Numbered from the stretch's first letter, positions 1 to 8,713 are shown. The stretch is 64,000 nt of DNA from JAVVHH01 sp965199665 (GCA_965199665.1 OZ241208.1:2976001-3040000), one strand, 5' to 3'. Translations and numbers: made by a program. Notes: a model not told the origin generated them from the sequence alone.

Positions 1-21
1 GTCGAGGTAATGCGCCTTCAT
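1..21 (-). CDS. 5' end of an unidentified gene, cut by the window edge
   Basis: An ATG on the minus strand overlaps the TGA of the upstream MaoC-SCP2 gene in an ATGA junction. Only seven codons are visible (MKAHYLD). The four-base overlap is the usual operon junction in this window, so a third cistron behind mntR and the MaoC-SCP2 gene is likely. The product cannot be named from seven residues. Confidence 0.45.
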
Positions 22-866
22 CGCGCCGCCTCCCCGTCGCCGAACAACGCCCGCGCGGCGCCCACGGCGATGGCCAGCGCCTTGGTCAGCCGCAGATATT
101 CGTAGGCGGAGCCGCGCACGGCGAATTGCCCGGCCATGGCGCGCGCGGTGAACTGGTCGGTCTCGGCGGTGAACAGCTCGGTCCACACCAGCGCATCCGC
201 GACCACGGTGAAGCTCGCGCCATTGGGCGGGCGCGACCCGGCCTCCAGCACCTGCCCCTTATAGATGCGGAAGCTCGCCTCCTCGTCCCCGCAGGCGAGC
301 GCGAAGGCGCCGTCCCAGGTCGCGGTGGCGCGCCGGAAGCCGTCATCGGCGGCAAGACGGTCGGCGAGCAGGCGGGTCCAGGCGGGCGAGAAGAACTCCC
401 GCGTCGGCGCCGCGTCCGTGCCGCGCGCGCGGACCAGCATGGCGGTGTCGCCTTCCTGCACCAGCGTCCCGGCCGCGTTGCGCAGGCGGACGTGACGGCC
501 CACGACGCCGCGGTCGCCCGCCCCGCTACGCCGGCACCGCGTGATCGTCATCTCGAAGCGGAGGCTGTCGCCCACGATGATGGGCCGGAGGTAGCGCCAG
601 TTGGAATCCAGCATCGCCAGCACCGAGTCGGCCGCGATGCCGCTACTGGTGAACCAGCCGAGAAAAGCGGCGATGCCGAACGGCCCGTGCAGCAAGGGTG
701 CCTCGAAGCCGGCGGCGCGAGCATAGGCCGGGTCGGTATGCAGCGGATGGCGGTCGCCGCTCGCCTCGACCATGTGGGCCAGGTCGGCGGCGACCACCGG
801 GCGCGGCACGCTGGTGAAGACCGCGCCCGGCCGAAAATCCTCGAAATGGGAGGGCATGGGTGGCAT
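18..866 (-). CDS. MaoC-like hydratase fused to an SCP2-like domain
   Basis: 282 aa. Residues about 10-150 form a MaoC/hotdog domain with the hydratase-type signature SGDRHPLHTDPAYARAAGF, whose Asp and His are the usual catalytic pair of (R)-specific enoyl-CoA hydratases. Residues about 160-275 look like a sterol-carrier-protein-2 fold (DEEASFRIYKGQVLEAG, then a GQFAVRGSAYEYLRL segment), which in such fusions binds acyl chains. A role in cytoplasmic acyl-CoA or lipid metabolism is inferred. The start lies 3 nt behind the mntR stop, so it is probably translated by coupling; the Met at 857 is an alternative start. The next gene overlaps its stop. The SCP2 call is less sure than the MaoC call. 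Confidence 0.7.
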   Translation of the reverse strand: MPPMPSHFEDFRPGAVFTSVPRPVVAADLAHMVEASGDRHPLHTDPAYARAAGFEAPLLHGPFGIAAFLGWFTSSGIAADSVLAMLDSNWRYLRPIIVGDSLRFEMTITRCRRSGAGDRGVVGRHVRLRNAAGTLVQEGDTAMLVRARGTDAAPTREFFSPAWTRLLADRLAADDGFRRATATWDGAFALACGDEEASFRIYKGQVLEAGSRPPNGASFTVVADALVWTELFTAETDQFTARAMAGQFAVRGSAYEYLRLTKALAIAVGAARALFGDGEAAR

Positions 867-869
867 TGG

Positions 870-1337
870 TCAGGCGCCTCCGTGGCGGCGCAGAAAAGCG
901 TCGAACGCGGCCAGCGTGCGGTCGGACACGTAATGCTCCATGCCCTCCGCATCCGCTTCCGCCGCCTCGGACGGCACGCCCACGGCCAGCAGCAGCGCGA
1001 CCACGACCCGGTGCCGGTGCCGCACCCGGTCGGCCATCGCCTGCCCCGCCTCGGTGAGGAACACGCCGCGATACGGGCGCGACGTGGCCAGGCCCTCGCG
1101 CTTGAGCCGCTGGATGCTCTTGATGGCGGTGGCGTGCGACACGCCCAGGCGGCGGGCGATGTCGGTGGCGCGGGCCTCGCCCTGCGAGGTGAGGAGGTCG
1201 GAGATCAGCTCGGCGTAATCTTCGAGCAAGGCCGATGACCGGTCCGACCGCGCCTTGCCGAAACGCTCCGCCTGCGCCGGCTCCGTCGGCAGGCCGCACG
1301 CTTCGCTCGCGGGGACTTGCCCCTTCGCACCCGTCAC
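870..1337 (-). CDS. mntR: Manganese-responsive transcriptional regulator MntR (DtxR family)
   Basis: 155 aa from the chosen GTG, the same length as E. coli MntR. The chosen start has GGGAGGGG a few bases upstream; longer readings run into the mntH operator. The N-terminal winged helix (EARATDIARRLGVSHATAI) is followed by the dimerisation and metal-binding half. DYAELI and AEGMEHYVSD match the regions that carry the Mn-binding Asp/Glu/His ligands in the family, and RHRHRVVV supplies the other His. It represses manganese uptake when Mn(II) is plentiful. It diverges from mntH across a 22-bp palindrome, its likely operator. Confidence 0.92.
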   Translation of the reverse strand: MTGAKGQVPASEACGLPTEPAQAERFGKARSDRSSALLEDYAELISDLLTSQGEARATDIARRLGVSHATAIKSIQRLKREGLATSRPYRGVFLTEAGQAMADRVRHRHRVVVALLLAVGVPSEAAEADAEGMEHYVSDRTLAAFDAFLRRHGGA

Positions 1338-1433
1338 CCGCCCCTCCCGACCGTTGTCGCCGCCCCATTCTGTAGCATCGGCCGCAGGCGGCGGCGAGTA
1401 GGGTGGGCACCTTGATCTCCTGTCGCTTGACCT

Positions 1434-1455
1434 AAGTGTAGCCATGGATACACTT
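1434..1455. promoter_or_regulatory. Probable MntR operator (22-bp inverted repeat)
   Basis: Perfect 7-bp arms AAGTGTA (1434-1440) and TACACTT (1449-1455) flank an 8-bp near-palindromic centre, GCCATGGA. It lies between the divergent mntR and mntH genes, 25 bp before the chosen mntH start. E. coli MntR also binds a 22-bp palindrome, though of different sequence. An ATG at 1444 in frame with mntH falls inside the palindrome and is therefore unlikely to be the start. Confidence 0.7.
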
Positions 1456-1479
1456 GCCGTGATCGGAGGCGCGGGTGAG

Positions 1480-2802
1480 ATGAGCGAAACAGCGGAAACT
1501 AAAGGGCCCGACAGGCCCACGCTGACCGACCGGACGGAGGCCGGCATCCGCGACGTGCTGGCGGGCCGCCGCCGGGGCGTGCGGTCGGCATTCCTGTTCG
1601 TGGGCCCGGCCGTGATCGCGTCGATCGCCTACATGGACCCCGGCAATTTCGCGACCAACATCCAGGCCGGGTCGCAGTTCGGCTACGGCCTGCTCTGGGT
1701 CGTGGTCATGGCCAACGCCATCGCCATGCTGTTCCAGTCCCTGTCGGCCAAGCTGGGCACGGTGACGGGGCGCAACCTGGCCGAGCTGTGCCGCGACCGG
1801 CTGCCCCCGGCCGCACGCTACCCGATGTGGGTGGTCAGCGAGGTGGCGGCGATGGCGACCGACCTGGCGGAGTTCCTCGGCGGCGCGATCGGCCTCTCGC
1901 TGCTGTTTGGCCTGCCGCTGTTGGCCGGCATGGCGGTGACCGCGGCCGCCACCTTCGGCTTGCTGATGTTCGACCGCCGCGGCTTCCGCCCGATGGAGCT
2001 CATCATCGGCCTGCTCGTGGCCGTGATCGGCGTCTGCTACCTGCTCGAGATGGTCATCGCCCCGGTGGATTGGAGCGCGGCCCTGCGCGGCGCCGTGCAG
2101 CCCCACCTGCCGGACGCGGCGGCGCTGACCATCGCGGTGGGCATCATCGGCGCCACCGTCATGCCGCACGCGCTCTACCTTCACTCGGGCCTCACCCAGC
2201 ACCGCGCGCGCGACACCTCGCTGGCCGACAAGCGCAAGCTGGTGCGCTTCTCCAACCGCGAGTGCATCGGCGCGCTGGCGCTGGCGGGCGCGGTCAACAT
2301 GGCGATGGTGATGATGGCCGCCGCCGCGTTCCACGACGGCCATTCGGACGTGGCCGAGATCGAGACCGCGTATCGGACGCTGACGCCGCTGCTCGGCGGC
2401 GCCGCCGCCAGCGTGTTCCTGGTGTCGCTGATGGCGTCGGGGATCTCGTCCTCGGCGGTGGGCACCATGGCGGGCCAGATGATCATGCAGGGCTTCGTGG
2501 GCTTCCGCATCCCGGTTGTCGTGCGCCGGTTGGTGACCATGATCCCGGCCTTCGTCGTGGTCGCCATGGGCGTCAACGCGACCGAGGCGCTGGTGCTGAG
2601 CCAGGTGATACTGTCCTTCGCGCTGCCGGTGCCGATGATCGCGCTGGTGGTGTTCACGCGGCGGGCCGACGTGATGGGGCCGTTCGCCAACGGCTCGCTC
2701 GTACACGCCGCCGCGCTGCTGGGCGCGGCCATCGTGCTGTCGCTGAACGTCGTGCTGTTGCTGGAGACCTTCGGCGTGCCGATCCCCGGCCTGGCGTCCT
2801 GA
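1480..2802 (+). CDS. mntH: Mn(II)/H+ symporter MntH (NRAMP family)
   Basis: 440 aa inner-membrane transporter with about 11 hydrophobic segments. The NRAMP metal-site motif of TM1 is present as MDPGNFATN, and the TM6 motif as MPHALYLHSG. It imports Mn(II), and possibly Fe(II), with protons. The start at 1480 (MSETAETKG) is preferred over 1444: GGAGG lies 10 nt upstream, and 1444 lies within the operator. Expression is probably repressed by the divergent MntR. It ends 3 nt from the convergent histidine kinase gene. Confidence 0.93.
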   Translation: MSETAETKGPDRPTLTDRTEAGIRDVLAGRRRGVRSAFLFVGPAVIASIAYMDPGNFATNIQAGSQFGYGLLWVVVMANAIAMLFQSLSAKLGTVTGRNLAELCRDRLPPAARYPMWVVSEVAAMATDLAEFLGGAIGLSLLFGLPLLAGMAVTAAATFGLLMFDRRGFRPMELIIGLLVAVIGVCYLLEMVIAPVDWSAALRGAVQPHLPDAAALTIAVGIIGATVMPHALYLHSGLTQHRARDTSLADKRKLVRFSNRECIGALALAGAVNMAMVMMAAAAFHDGHSDVAEIETAYRTLTPLLGGAAASVFLVSLMASGISSSAVGTMAGQMIMQGFVGFRIPVVVRRLVTMIPAFVVVAMGVNATEALVLSQVILSFALPVPMIALVVFTRRADVMGPFANGSLVHAAALLGAAIVLSLNVVLLLETFGVPIPGLAS

Positions 2803-2805
2803 GCC

Positions 2806-4794
2806 TCAGCCCCGCGGCAACTCCGTCGGCAGCGTCAGGGTGAAGCGGCTGCCCCGGCCGTATTCGCTCGCCACCTCGATGTTGCCGCCGAGCATGGTGG
2901 CAAAGTGCCGGCTGATGGACAGGCCGAGCCCGGTGCCGCCGAAGCGCCGCGTCGTGGAGTTGTCGGCCTGCTCGAACGGGCGGAACAGCTTGGCGAGCTG
3001 CGCCGGCGTCATGCCGATGCCGGTATCGCTGACCGCCAGCACGAGCTGATCCGGCCCGTGCGCGGCGGCACCGCGCTCGGCCGTCAGGGTGACGCTGCCG
3101 TTCTCCGTGAACTTGGCGGCGTTGCCGACCAGGTTGAGCACGATCTGCTTGAGCTTGAGCGCGTCCGTATGCGCGCTGCCGAGGCCCGGGGCGCACTGCA
3201 CGATCAGCCGGTTGCCGCTCTTGTCCAGCAACGGCGACACGGTGGCGAGGACGTCGTCGAGCAGCGCGCGCAGCTCAACGGTCTCGGCGAACACCTCCAT
3301 CTTGCCGCTCTCGATCTTGGACACGTCGAGCACGTCGTTGATGAGGCCGAGCAGGTGCCGGGCGTTGCTCTCGATCTTGGCGAGGTCGGGCGCGATGGCC
3401 GCGGTTTCGCCGCCCTCGGCCGCGTCCTCCTGCAGCATCTCGCTGTAGCCGATGATGGCGGAGAGCGGGGTGCGCAGCTCGTGGCTCATGCTGGCGATGA
3501 ACTGGCTTTTCAGGCGGTTGGCATCCTCGGCAGCGTCGCGGGCGGCGGCGATCTCGCGCTCGACGCGCTTGCGGGCCGTGATGTCGCGCAAGGTGGTGGC
3601 GAACAATGCCTCTGCGCCGGCCTGCAGCTTGGCGACCGCGATCTCGACCGGGAACACCTCGCCGCCGGCGCGGATCGCCTCCGCCTCTACCCGCCGCGCC
3701 TGGGCCTGGCCTCCCGCCGCCGCGACGGCCTGGAGGTGGGCGGCCAGGAAGCCGGTGGGCAGGATGGCGGCGCCGAGCTCGGCGCCGGTCCCGTCATCCC
3801 AGCCGAAGGTGGCCGAGGCCGCCGGGTTGAGCGCGCGGATGCGGGTCTGCGCGTCCACCACGATCACGCCGTCGAGTGCGGTGCTCATGATGGCGGCCTT
3901 AAGCGACTCGCTGTCGCGCAACGCCGTCTCGGCCCTGCGGCGGACCAGGAACTGGCCGATCTGCCGGCCCAAAGTGGAGAGTTCGTCGGCCAGGTCGCCG
4001 TCGAGTTCGATCGGGTGGCGGGCGACGAACTGGAACACGCCCACGACCGCGGACCCGGCGGTCACCGGAAACGCGATCTCCGCCGGGCCGCCCTCGCGTT
4101 GCGTCACCGGCCGCCGCTCGCCGATCGCCCGGGCTCTCACGTCCCCCTCTGTCTCGCAGGCGGCGAGCGGCGGCGGCGCACCGGGGCGATGCCAGCGTGC
4201 GACGCAGCTCATCGCCCCCGCGTCCGGCTCCGACCGGAGCCACAGCGCGCCGGCCTCCCAATCGAGCCCGGTGCCGATTGCGGCCAGCAGGTGAGTGCGG
4301 AGGCTGTTATCCTCTTCCGCGCTTTCCACGACCTGGCTGACGGCGTGTTGCAGGGCGTGACGGCGGCGGCTGTCATGCCGCACCGACAGGTCGGCGAACG
4401 TGACCACGCTGCCGGAGGGCGCGGCAGGCAGGCCGACGGGAAAGGAGGAGTATTCGGCGAAGAACGAGGTGCCGTCGCGGCGCCACAGCAATTCGTGGTT
4501 GAGACGGACCGGGCGCCCGGTCCGCGCGGTGCCGAGCAGCGGGCATTCCGCGACGGGGAAGACGGAGCCGTCCGGCCGGGTGTGATGGATCAGCTCGTGC
4601 ATGTTGCGGCCGAGCAGTTCGTCCTGCGAGGGATAACCGAGCATGCGCAGGGCGGCCGGGTTGGCGTAGGTGCAGCACCCCTGGCGGTCGACGCCGTAAA
4701 CGCCGTCGCCGAGGGCCTGGAGGAACGACGCCGCGTCGGTGGCGGCGGGCTCGGTCGGCGGGGGACCGGCGGAGTCCGGGCTGCGCCGGGTCAT
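2806..4794 (-). CDS. Soluble sensor histidine kinase (PAS-GAF-PAS-HisKA-HATPase)
   Basis: 662 aa from the Met of MTRRSPDSAG; an upstream ATG at 4860 would add 22 low-complexity residues. A PAS domain spans about residues 20-150 (DGVYGVDRQGCCTYANPAAL), a GAF-like domain about 165-300 and a second PAS about 305-420. The H-box SMSHELRTPLSAIIGYSE follows a short helical linker. The ATPase carries N (NLVGNAAKF), G1 (DTGIGM) and G2 (GTGLGLSI) boxes. There are no membrane segments and no receiver domain, so it probably senses a cytoplasmic ligand or redox state. No cognate response regulator is adjacent; the single receiver at 48.2-48.6 kb is a possible but unproven partner. Confidence 0.88.
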   Translation of the reverse strand: MTRRSPDSAGPPPTEPAATDAASFLQALGDGVYGVDRQGCCTYANPAALRMLGYPSQDELLGRNMHELIHHTRPDGSVFPVAECPLLGTARTGRPVRLNHELLWRRDGTSFFAEYSSFPVGLPAAPSGSVVTFADLSVRHDSRRRHALQHAVSQVVESAEEDNSLRTHLLAAIGTGLDWEAGALWLRSEPDAGAMSCVARWHRPGAPPPLAACETEGDVRARAIGERRPVTQREGGPAEIAFPVTAGSAVVGVFQFVARHPIELDGDLADELSTLGRQIGQFLVRRRAETALRDSESLKAAIMSTALDGVIVVDAQTRIRALNPAASATFGWDDGTGAELGAAILPTGFLAAHLQAVAAAGGQAQARRVEAEAIRAGGEVFPVEIAVAKLQAGAEALFATTLRDITARKRVEREIAAARDAAEDANRLKSQFIASMSHELRTPLSAIIGYSEMLQEDAAEGGETAAIAPDLAKIESNARHLLGLINDVLDVSKIESGKMEVFAETVELRALLDDVLATVSPLLDKSGNRLIVQCAPGLGSAHTDALKLKQIVLNLVGNAAKFTENGSVTLTAERGAAAHGPDQLVLAVSDTGIGMTPAQLAKLFRPFEQADNSTTRRFGGTGLGLSISRHFATMLGGNIEVASEYGRGSRFTLTLPTELPRG

Positions 4795-4897
4795 GGCATC
4801 CGGCCGGGAACGCGGCGGCGACGAACGGGAATGATCGGCACCTCCGCAAACGGGAGGCATACGTAGCAGGCTGACGGGCGGGCAGAAAGGCGCGAGA

Positions 4898-5341
4898 TCA
4901 GGCGGCTTGCGGCATCAATCGCTCCAGCGCGTGCGGCACGGAGAGGCTGAGCAACAGGGTGACCAGGTCGGCATCGTCGATCGTCAGCGCCGCCTGCCCG
5001 ATGGTGAACCACTCGCGGCGCCGTTGGTGGGCTTCCGGCCAGTCGTCGAGCAGGGTCGTGACGCGGAGCGGGAACACTTTGACGCTGCATTCCACCGACT
5101 GGTGCGGCAGCCGCTTGACGTATGAATAACTGTAGATCGGGACGGGCCCGATCTCGCCCAGCAGCCCGGCCTCCTCGAAGGCTTCCTTGGCGGCGAGTTC
5201 GCCTTCCGAGATGTCCTTCTCGACCCAGCCCTTGGGCAAGATCCAACGCCCGGTGTCTCGGCTGGTGATCAGCATGACCTCGGTCTCATCACCGAACGCC
5301 CGGAACGGTAATGCGGCGCATTGCCGCCAATGCTTACGCAT
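4898..5341 (-). CDS. NUDIX hydrolase
   Basis: 147 aa from the Met of MRKHWRQCAALPFR. The NUDIX box reads GWVEKDISEGELAAKEAF followed by EEAGL, with a longer first spacing than the canonical G-x5-E, as in diphosphoinositol-polyphosphate phosphohydrolase-type members. It should hydrolyse a nucleoside diphosphate linked to another group; the substrate is unknown. Its start overlaps the end of the upstream small gene by 8 bp, which fits the weak ribosome-binding site and implies coupled translation. An alternative start at 5422 would add 27 residues of no recognisable fold. Confidence 0.8.
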   Translation of the reverse strand: MRKHWRQCAALPFRAFGDETEVMLITSRDTGRWILPKGWVEKDISEGELAAKEAFEEAGLLGEIGPVPIYSYSYVKRLPHQSVECSVKVFPLRVTTLLDDWPEAHQRRREWFTIGQAALTIDDADLVTLLLSLSVPHALERLMPQAA

Positions 5342-5618
5342 CGCGAACGACCACGGGACGTCCGTCCAGAATGGATGTAGCGAGTGCGGCCAACACGCGG
5401 GCCTGCCCCGGCAGACCAACACGGTCGGTGTCGGCGGCGAGCTGGAGCAGACGGTTGGCCAAATTGGTCTGCTTGCCCGCTATGGTTGCATTAGCCGAAA
5501 TATTACTACTGAACTGAATTGGTTCCTCCATCGTTGCGGCGAGCGCTTCTTGTCTAGATGACAATATGATCTCGCTGTTTTCAGACGCAAGCGACTGCCA
5601 ACGCCCATGTGACCCCAT
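5334..5618 (-). CDS. Small hypothetical protein between a decayed ATP-grasp gene and a NUDIX gene
   Basis: 94 aa, not recognised. It starts 3 nt after the stop of the ATP-grasp remnant and runs 8 bp into the NUDIX gene, so the three reading frames form a coupled chain. Base composition is lower in GC than in its neighbours. The C-terminal half (TNLANRLLQLAADTDRVG) looks helical; no signal peptide or membrane segment is seen. A second possible start is the Met at 5531 (MEEPIQFSSN). It could be real or a leftover of the decay seen upstream. Confidence 0.4.
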   Translation of the reverse strand: MGSHGRWQSLASENSEIILSSRQEALAATMEEPIQFSSNISANATIAGKQTNLANRLLQLAADTDRVGLPGQARVLAALATSILDGRPVVVRDA

Positions 5619-5621
5619 TCC

Positions 5622-6194
5622 TCATCGTTCATGCCCGCCAGACAGGGTAAAATGGCGAACCGACAACCTCAGGTTGAAGTTTGCGACCAGATTGGCGGGG
5701 TTGTCCATGACAGTTCGTTGAAGACGGCCCCGTTCGGCCGGCGAAAGTGCGGCAAGCGGCAGCGGCACCGCGTCAGGCGCGAAACCGGGCCGGAGACAGT
5801 AGCGGGTCGGACGTGCGGCAAGCCGTGCCAGCGTCGCCTCATCACCCAACCACCAGGCCGGCATGGACGGCAGGCGCAGCGATTGTCCCAGCAGGCGGCG
5901 GCAAAGCTCGGGCAGGAACGCGGCCAGCACGGGCGCTTCCAGCAGCGTCGCCGCGGCCGACGACACCCGGTCGCGCATCACCCGCCACTCGCCATCCGGT
6001 GCGCAGGCCATCTCTACGGCATAATCGCGCACCGGCTCGTCGCAGAGGGGCAGAGTCGGCCATCGCAACGGCTGCAGCATGCGCGCGAAGACGGAGTGCG
6101 GGCGCGAGGCGTCGGCCCATACGGCCGCCAGCAGCGCCGCCCGTTGCGCCAAGGCGGCACGCCGATCGCCACACGCTCCCGCCGCCGCTGCCAC
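5622..6194 (-). pseudogene. Collapsed remnant of a circularly permuted ATP-grasp protein (DUF404/DUF407 type)
   Basis: 190 codons open from a GTG with GAGGAGG upstream. Blocks typical of the roughly 480-residue circularly permuted ATP-grasp family appear in order but squeezed together. A segment like the N-terminal region (LAQRAALLAAVWAD) and PVRDYAVEMACAPDGEWRVM lead almost directly into APVLAAFLPELCRRLLG and SMPAWWLGDEATL, then LSPAERGRLQRTVMDNPA. The ATP-binding core that normally sits between the DR of VMRDR and the AFLPELCRRLLG block is missing, and the C-terminus is cut. Judged a pseudogene by internal deletion; a short functional derivative cannot be excluded. It lies 57 bp behind the FAD oxidoreductase gene. 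Confidence 0.6.
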
Positions 6195-6251
6195 ATCGCC
6201 CTCCTCGCCGCCCGGCTCCTCCGGGCGATGACGCAGGATGACGGAGGGAGG

Positions 6252-7388
6252 TTAAGGAGCGCTTAGCGGCGAGACGAAACGACGGGGATCGATGGCCGGC
6301 ACCGCGGCCGCCGCGGCGCCGCCATCGCGGCCGGCGATCATGTCGGCGATCAATTGGCCCGCCGCCGGCGAGGTCTGGATGCCGTAGCCGCCCTGCCCCA
6401 CGCACCAGAAGAAGCCGTCGCCCTCGGCGGCCCAGCCGAAGGCCAGGCTGCCATCGGGCGCGAAGGTGCGCAGCCCCGCCCATTGCCGCTCGACCCGGCG
6501 CACGTCGATGTCGAGCGCCTGCTGCATGCGGTCGATCGCCTCGGCGACGTCGAGCTCGTCGGGCTGCACGTCGTGCGCGTGCATGGGAGTCTCGTCGGCC
6601 GGGCTGACCATCAGGCGGGTGCGCGCCTCCGGCCGGGCATACCAGCTGCCGCCGACATCGTAGGCGGACGGCCAGTCGGCGACCGGCCAGGGCTGCGGGT
6701 CGATGATGACGCCGGTGCGGCGCTTGGGCACGAGGCCGAGCGGGCGCAGCCCGGCCTGGGCGGCCACCTCGTCGCCCCAGGCACCGGCCGCGTTGACGAC
6801 CACGGGCGCCCGGAACGTCCCGGTGCCGCTGGTCTCGACCTCCCACTGCCCGGCGCGTCGCTCGATCCGGCTGCTGCGGTGGCGCAGGGCGACCGTGCCG
6901 CCCCGAGCCCGCAGCTGACGGAGGAAGCCCGCGTGCAACGCCGCCACGTCCATGTCGAACGCGTCGTCCTCCGTGGCGGCCTGGGCGGCGTAGCCCGGGC
7001 GCAGGGCGGGCAGCATCTCGCGCGCCGCCTCCGGCGTGATCTCGCGCACTTCCCGCGATTCGCGCATGAACTCGGCCATCGCGTCGGCCTGATCGGCGCG
7101 CGCCAGCATCAGCACAGCACGGCGGCGCAGCAGCGGCGTTTCCGTGAAGCCCGGCGGCGGCGCCTCGAAGAATGGGCGGGACAAGCCGGTCAGCAGGCGG
7201 ACATCGGCGGGGCCGTAGTTCAGGATCCACAAGGCGGCCGAGCGGCCGGTGGTGTGGTAGCCCGCCTGCTCCTCCGCCTCGATCAGCGCGACGCGGCGGT
7301 CGGCCGCCAGGTGCGCCGCCACCGTGGCGCCCGCGATGCCGCCCCCGATGACAACGGCGTCGATCCCATGGGTGTCCATCTCAGCCAT
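6252..7388 (-). CDS. FAD-dependent amine/D-amino-acid oxidoreductase (DAO family)
   Basis: 378 aa. The N-terminal dinucleotide fold GGGIAGATVAAHLA is followed by the acidic end of beta 2 (ALIEAEEQAG) and the DAO-type C-terminal FAD loop (GQGGYGIQTSPAAGQLIA). Such enzymes oxidise glycine, sarcosine, D-amino acids or related compounds; the substrate here is not readable. The chosen start (MAEMDTHG) overlaps the dctM stop (ATGGCTGA); the Met at 7379 is an equally good start. Coupling to dctPQM suggests that the TRAP system imports its substrate. Confidence 0.78.
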   Translation of the reverse strand: MAEMDTHGIDAVVIGGGIAGATVAAHLAADRRVALIEAEEQAGYHTTGRSAALWILNYGPADVRLLTGLSRPFFEAPPPGFTETPLLRRRAVLMLARADQADAMAEFMRESREVREITPEAAREMLPALRPGYAAQAATEDDAFDMDVAALHAGFLRQLRARGGTVALRHRSSRIERRAGQWEVETSGTGTFRAPVVVNAAGAWGDEVAAQAGLRPLGLVPKRRTGVIIDPQPWPVADWPSAYDVGGSWYARPEARTRLMVSPADETPMHAHDVQPDELDVAEAIDRMQQALDIDVRRVERQWAGLRTFAPDGSLAFGWAAEGDGFFWCVGQGGYGIQTSPAAGQLIADMIAGRDGGAAAAAVPAIDPRRFVSPLSAP

Positions 7389-8712
7389 AGACCAGGTTGG
7401 GCAACGCCATGGCAATGCCGGGAACCACGGACAGGATCACGACGGCGACGGCCATCAGCAGCACGAAGGGCAGCGTGCCCCAGATGATCGGCCCCAGGCC
7501 GATATCGGGCGCGATGCGGTTGATGACGAAGATGTTGAGCCCGACCGGCGGGTGGATGAGGCCCATCTCCATCACCACCGCCATGACCACGCCGAACCAG
7601 ACCAGGTCGAATCCGGCGGCGCGGAGCGGCGGCAGGATGATGGGCGCCGTCATCAGGATGATGGACACCGGCGGCAGGAAGAAGCCGAGCACCACCACCA
7701 TCAGCAGGATCGCCGCCAGCAGCGGCCATTTGCCCAGCCCGAGCCCGACGATGCCGGCCGCCGCGGCCTGGCTGATGTGCAGGTAGCTCATCACGTAGGA
7801 GTAGAGCAGGCTCATGCCGATGATCATCAGCAGCATGCCGCTCTCGCCCAGCGTGCCGGCGAAGATGGGCTTGAGATCGGCCAGGCGGTAAGCGCCGTAG
7901 ACGATCGCGATCAGCAGCAGGGCCAGCACGGCGCCCAGCCCCGCCGTCTCGCTCGGCGTGGCGATGCCGCCGTAGAGCGCGACCATCACCCCGGTGAGCA
8001 GGAACAGGAACGGCAGCACGCGCGGCAGCGCGGCAAAGCGCTGGCGCATGGTGTAGCGGTCCTGGCGCAGGATCTCACTGCCGCTGCCGGTCCGGGTCGC
8101 GACCGCGAACTCCTTGCGCCAGCGGAAGATCGCGTAGCCGGAGAATAGGACCACCAGCAGGATGCCCGGCCCGATGCCCGCGAGGAACAGCCGGCCCAAC
8201 GACTGCTCGGCGGCAACGGCATACAGGATCAGGACGATGGAGGGCGGCAGCAGGATGCCGAGCGTGCCGCCGGCGGCGACCAGCCCGGCCGCGAAGCCCG
8301 GCGAGTAGCCACGGCGGCGCATCTCGGGGATGCCGGAGGAGCCGATGGCGCTGCAGGTCGCCGGGCTGGAGCCGGCCATGGCGGCGAACAGGCCGCAGGC
8401 GATGACCACGGCGACCCCGAGCCCGCCGGGCACGCGGCCGAGCCAGGTGTGCAGCGCGTCGTACAGGTCCTTGCCGGCCCGCGACTTGCCGATCGCGGCG
8501 CCCTTGAGAATGAAGAGCGGAATGGTCAGCAGGGTGATGCTGGCCAGCTCCTCGTAGACGTTCTGCGCGACCGTATCGAGCGACGCGGCCGGCATGAACC
8601 CCAGCATGAACAGGGTGGCGACGCCGCCGAGGGCGAAGGCGATCGGCATGCCGGAGAACAGGGCGGCGAGCGTGGCGCCGCCATAGAGCAGGCCGAGCTG
8701 GAGCGGACTCAT
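7381..8712 (-). CDS. dctM: TRAP transporter large permease subunit (DctM family)
   Basis: 443 aa, very hydrophobic, about 12 membrane segments, normal family length. It starts MSPLQLGLLYGG, 1 nt after the dctQ stop. Family hallmarks include the early SGMPIAFALGG segment and repeated Gly/Pro-rich loops such as PPSIVLILYAVAAEQSLG. With DctQ and DctP it forms a Na+-driven importer of an organic acid or amino-acid-like solute in the inner membrane. Longer readings upstream are frame artefacts over dctQ. Confidence 0.9.
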   Translation of the reverse strand: MSPLQLGLLYGGATLAALFSGMPIAFALGGVATLFMLGFMPAASLDTVAQNVYEELASITLLTIPLFILKGAAIGKSRAGKDLYDALHTWLGRVPGGLGVAVVIACGLFAAMAGSSPATCSAIGSSGIPEMRRRGYSPGFAAGLVAAGGTLGILLPPSIVLILYAVAAEQSLGRLFLAGIGPGILLVVLFSGYAIFRWRKEFAVATRTGSGSEILRQDRYTMRQRFAALPRVLPFLFLLTGVMVALYGGIATPSETAGLGAVLALLLIAIVYGAYRLADLKPIFAGTLGESGMLLMIIGMSLLYSYVMSYLHISQAAAAGIVGLGLGKWPLLAAILLMVVVLGFFLPPVSIILMTAPIILPPLRAAGFDLVWFGVVMAVVMEMGLIHPPVGLNIFVINRIAPDIGLGPIIWGTLPFVLLMAVAVVILSVVPGIAMALPNLVYG

Positions 8713-8713
8713 C

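Noticed and set aside
1444..1479. mntH start at 1444
   Set aside because: The ATG is inside the operator palindrome and lacks a ribosome-binding site; 1480 has GGAGG at the right distance.
1338..1547. N-terminal extension of mntR to 1547
   Set aside because: It would cover the operator and the mntH start; the GTG at 1337 gives the exact family length and has a good ribosome-binding site.
2905..4866. 653-codon plus-strand frame opposite the histidine kinase
   Set aside because: Antisense shadow; the kinase carries H, N and G boxes on the minus strand.
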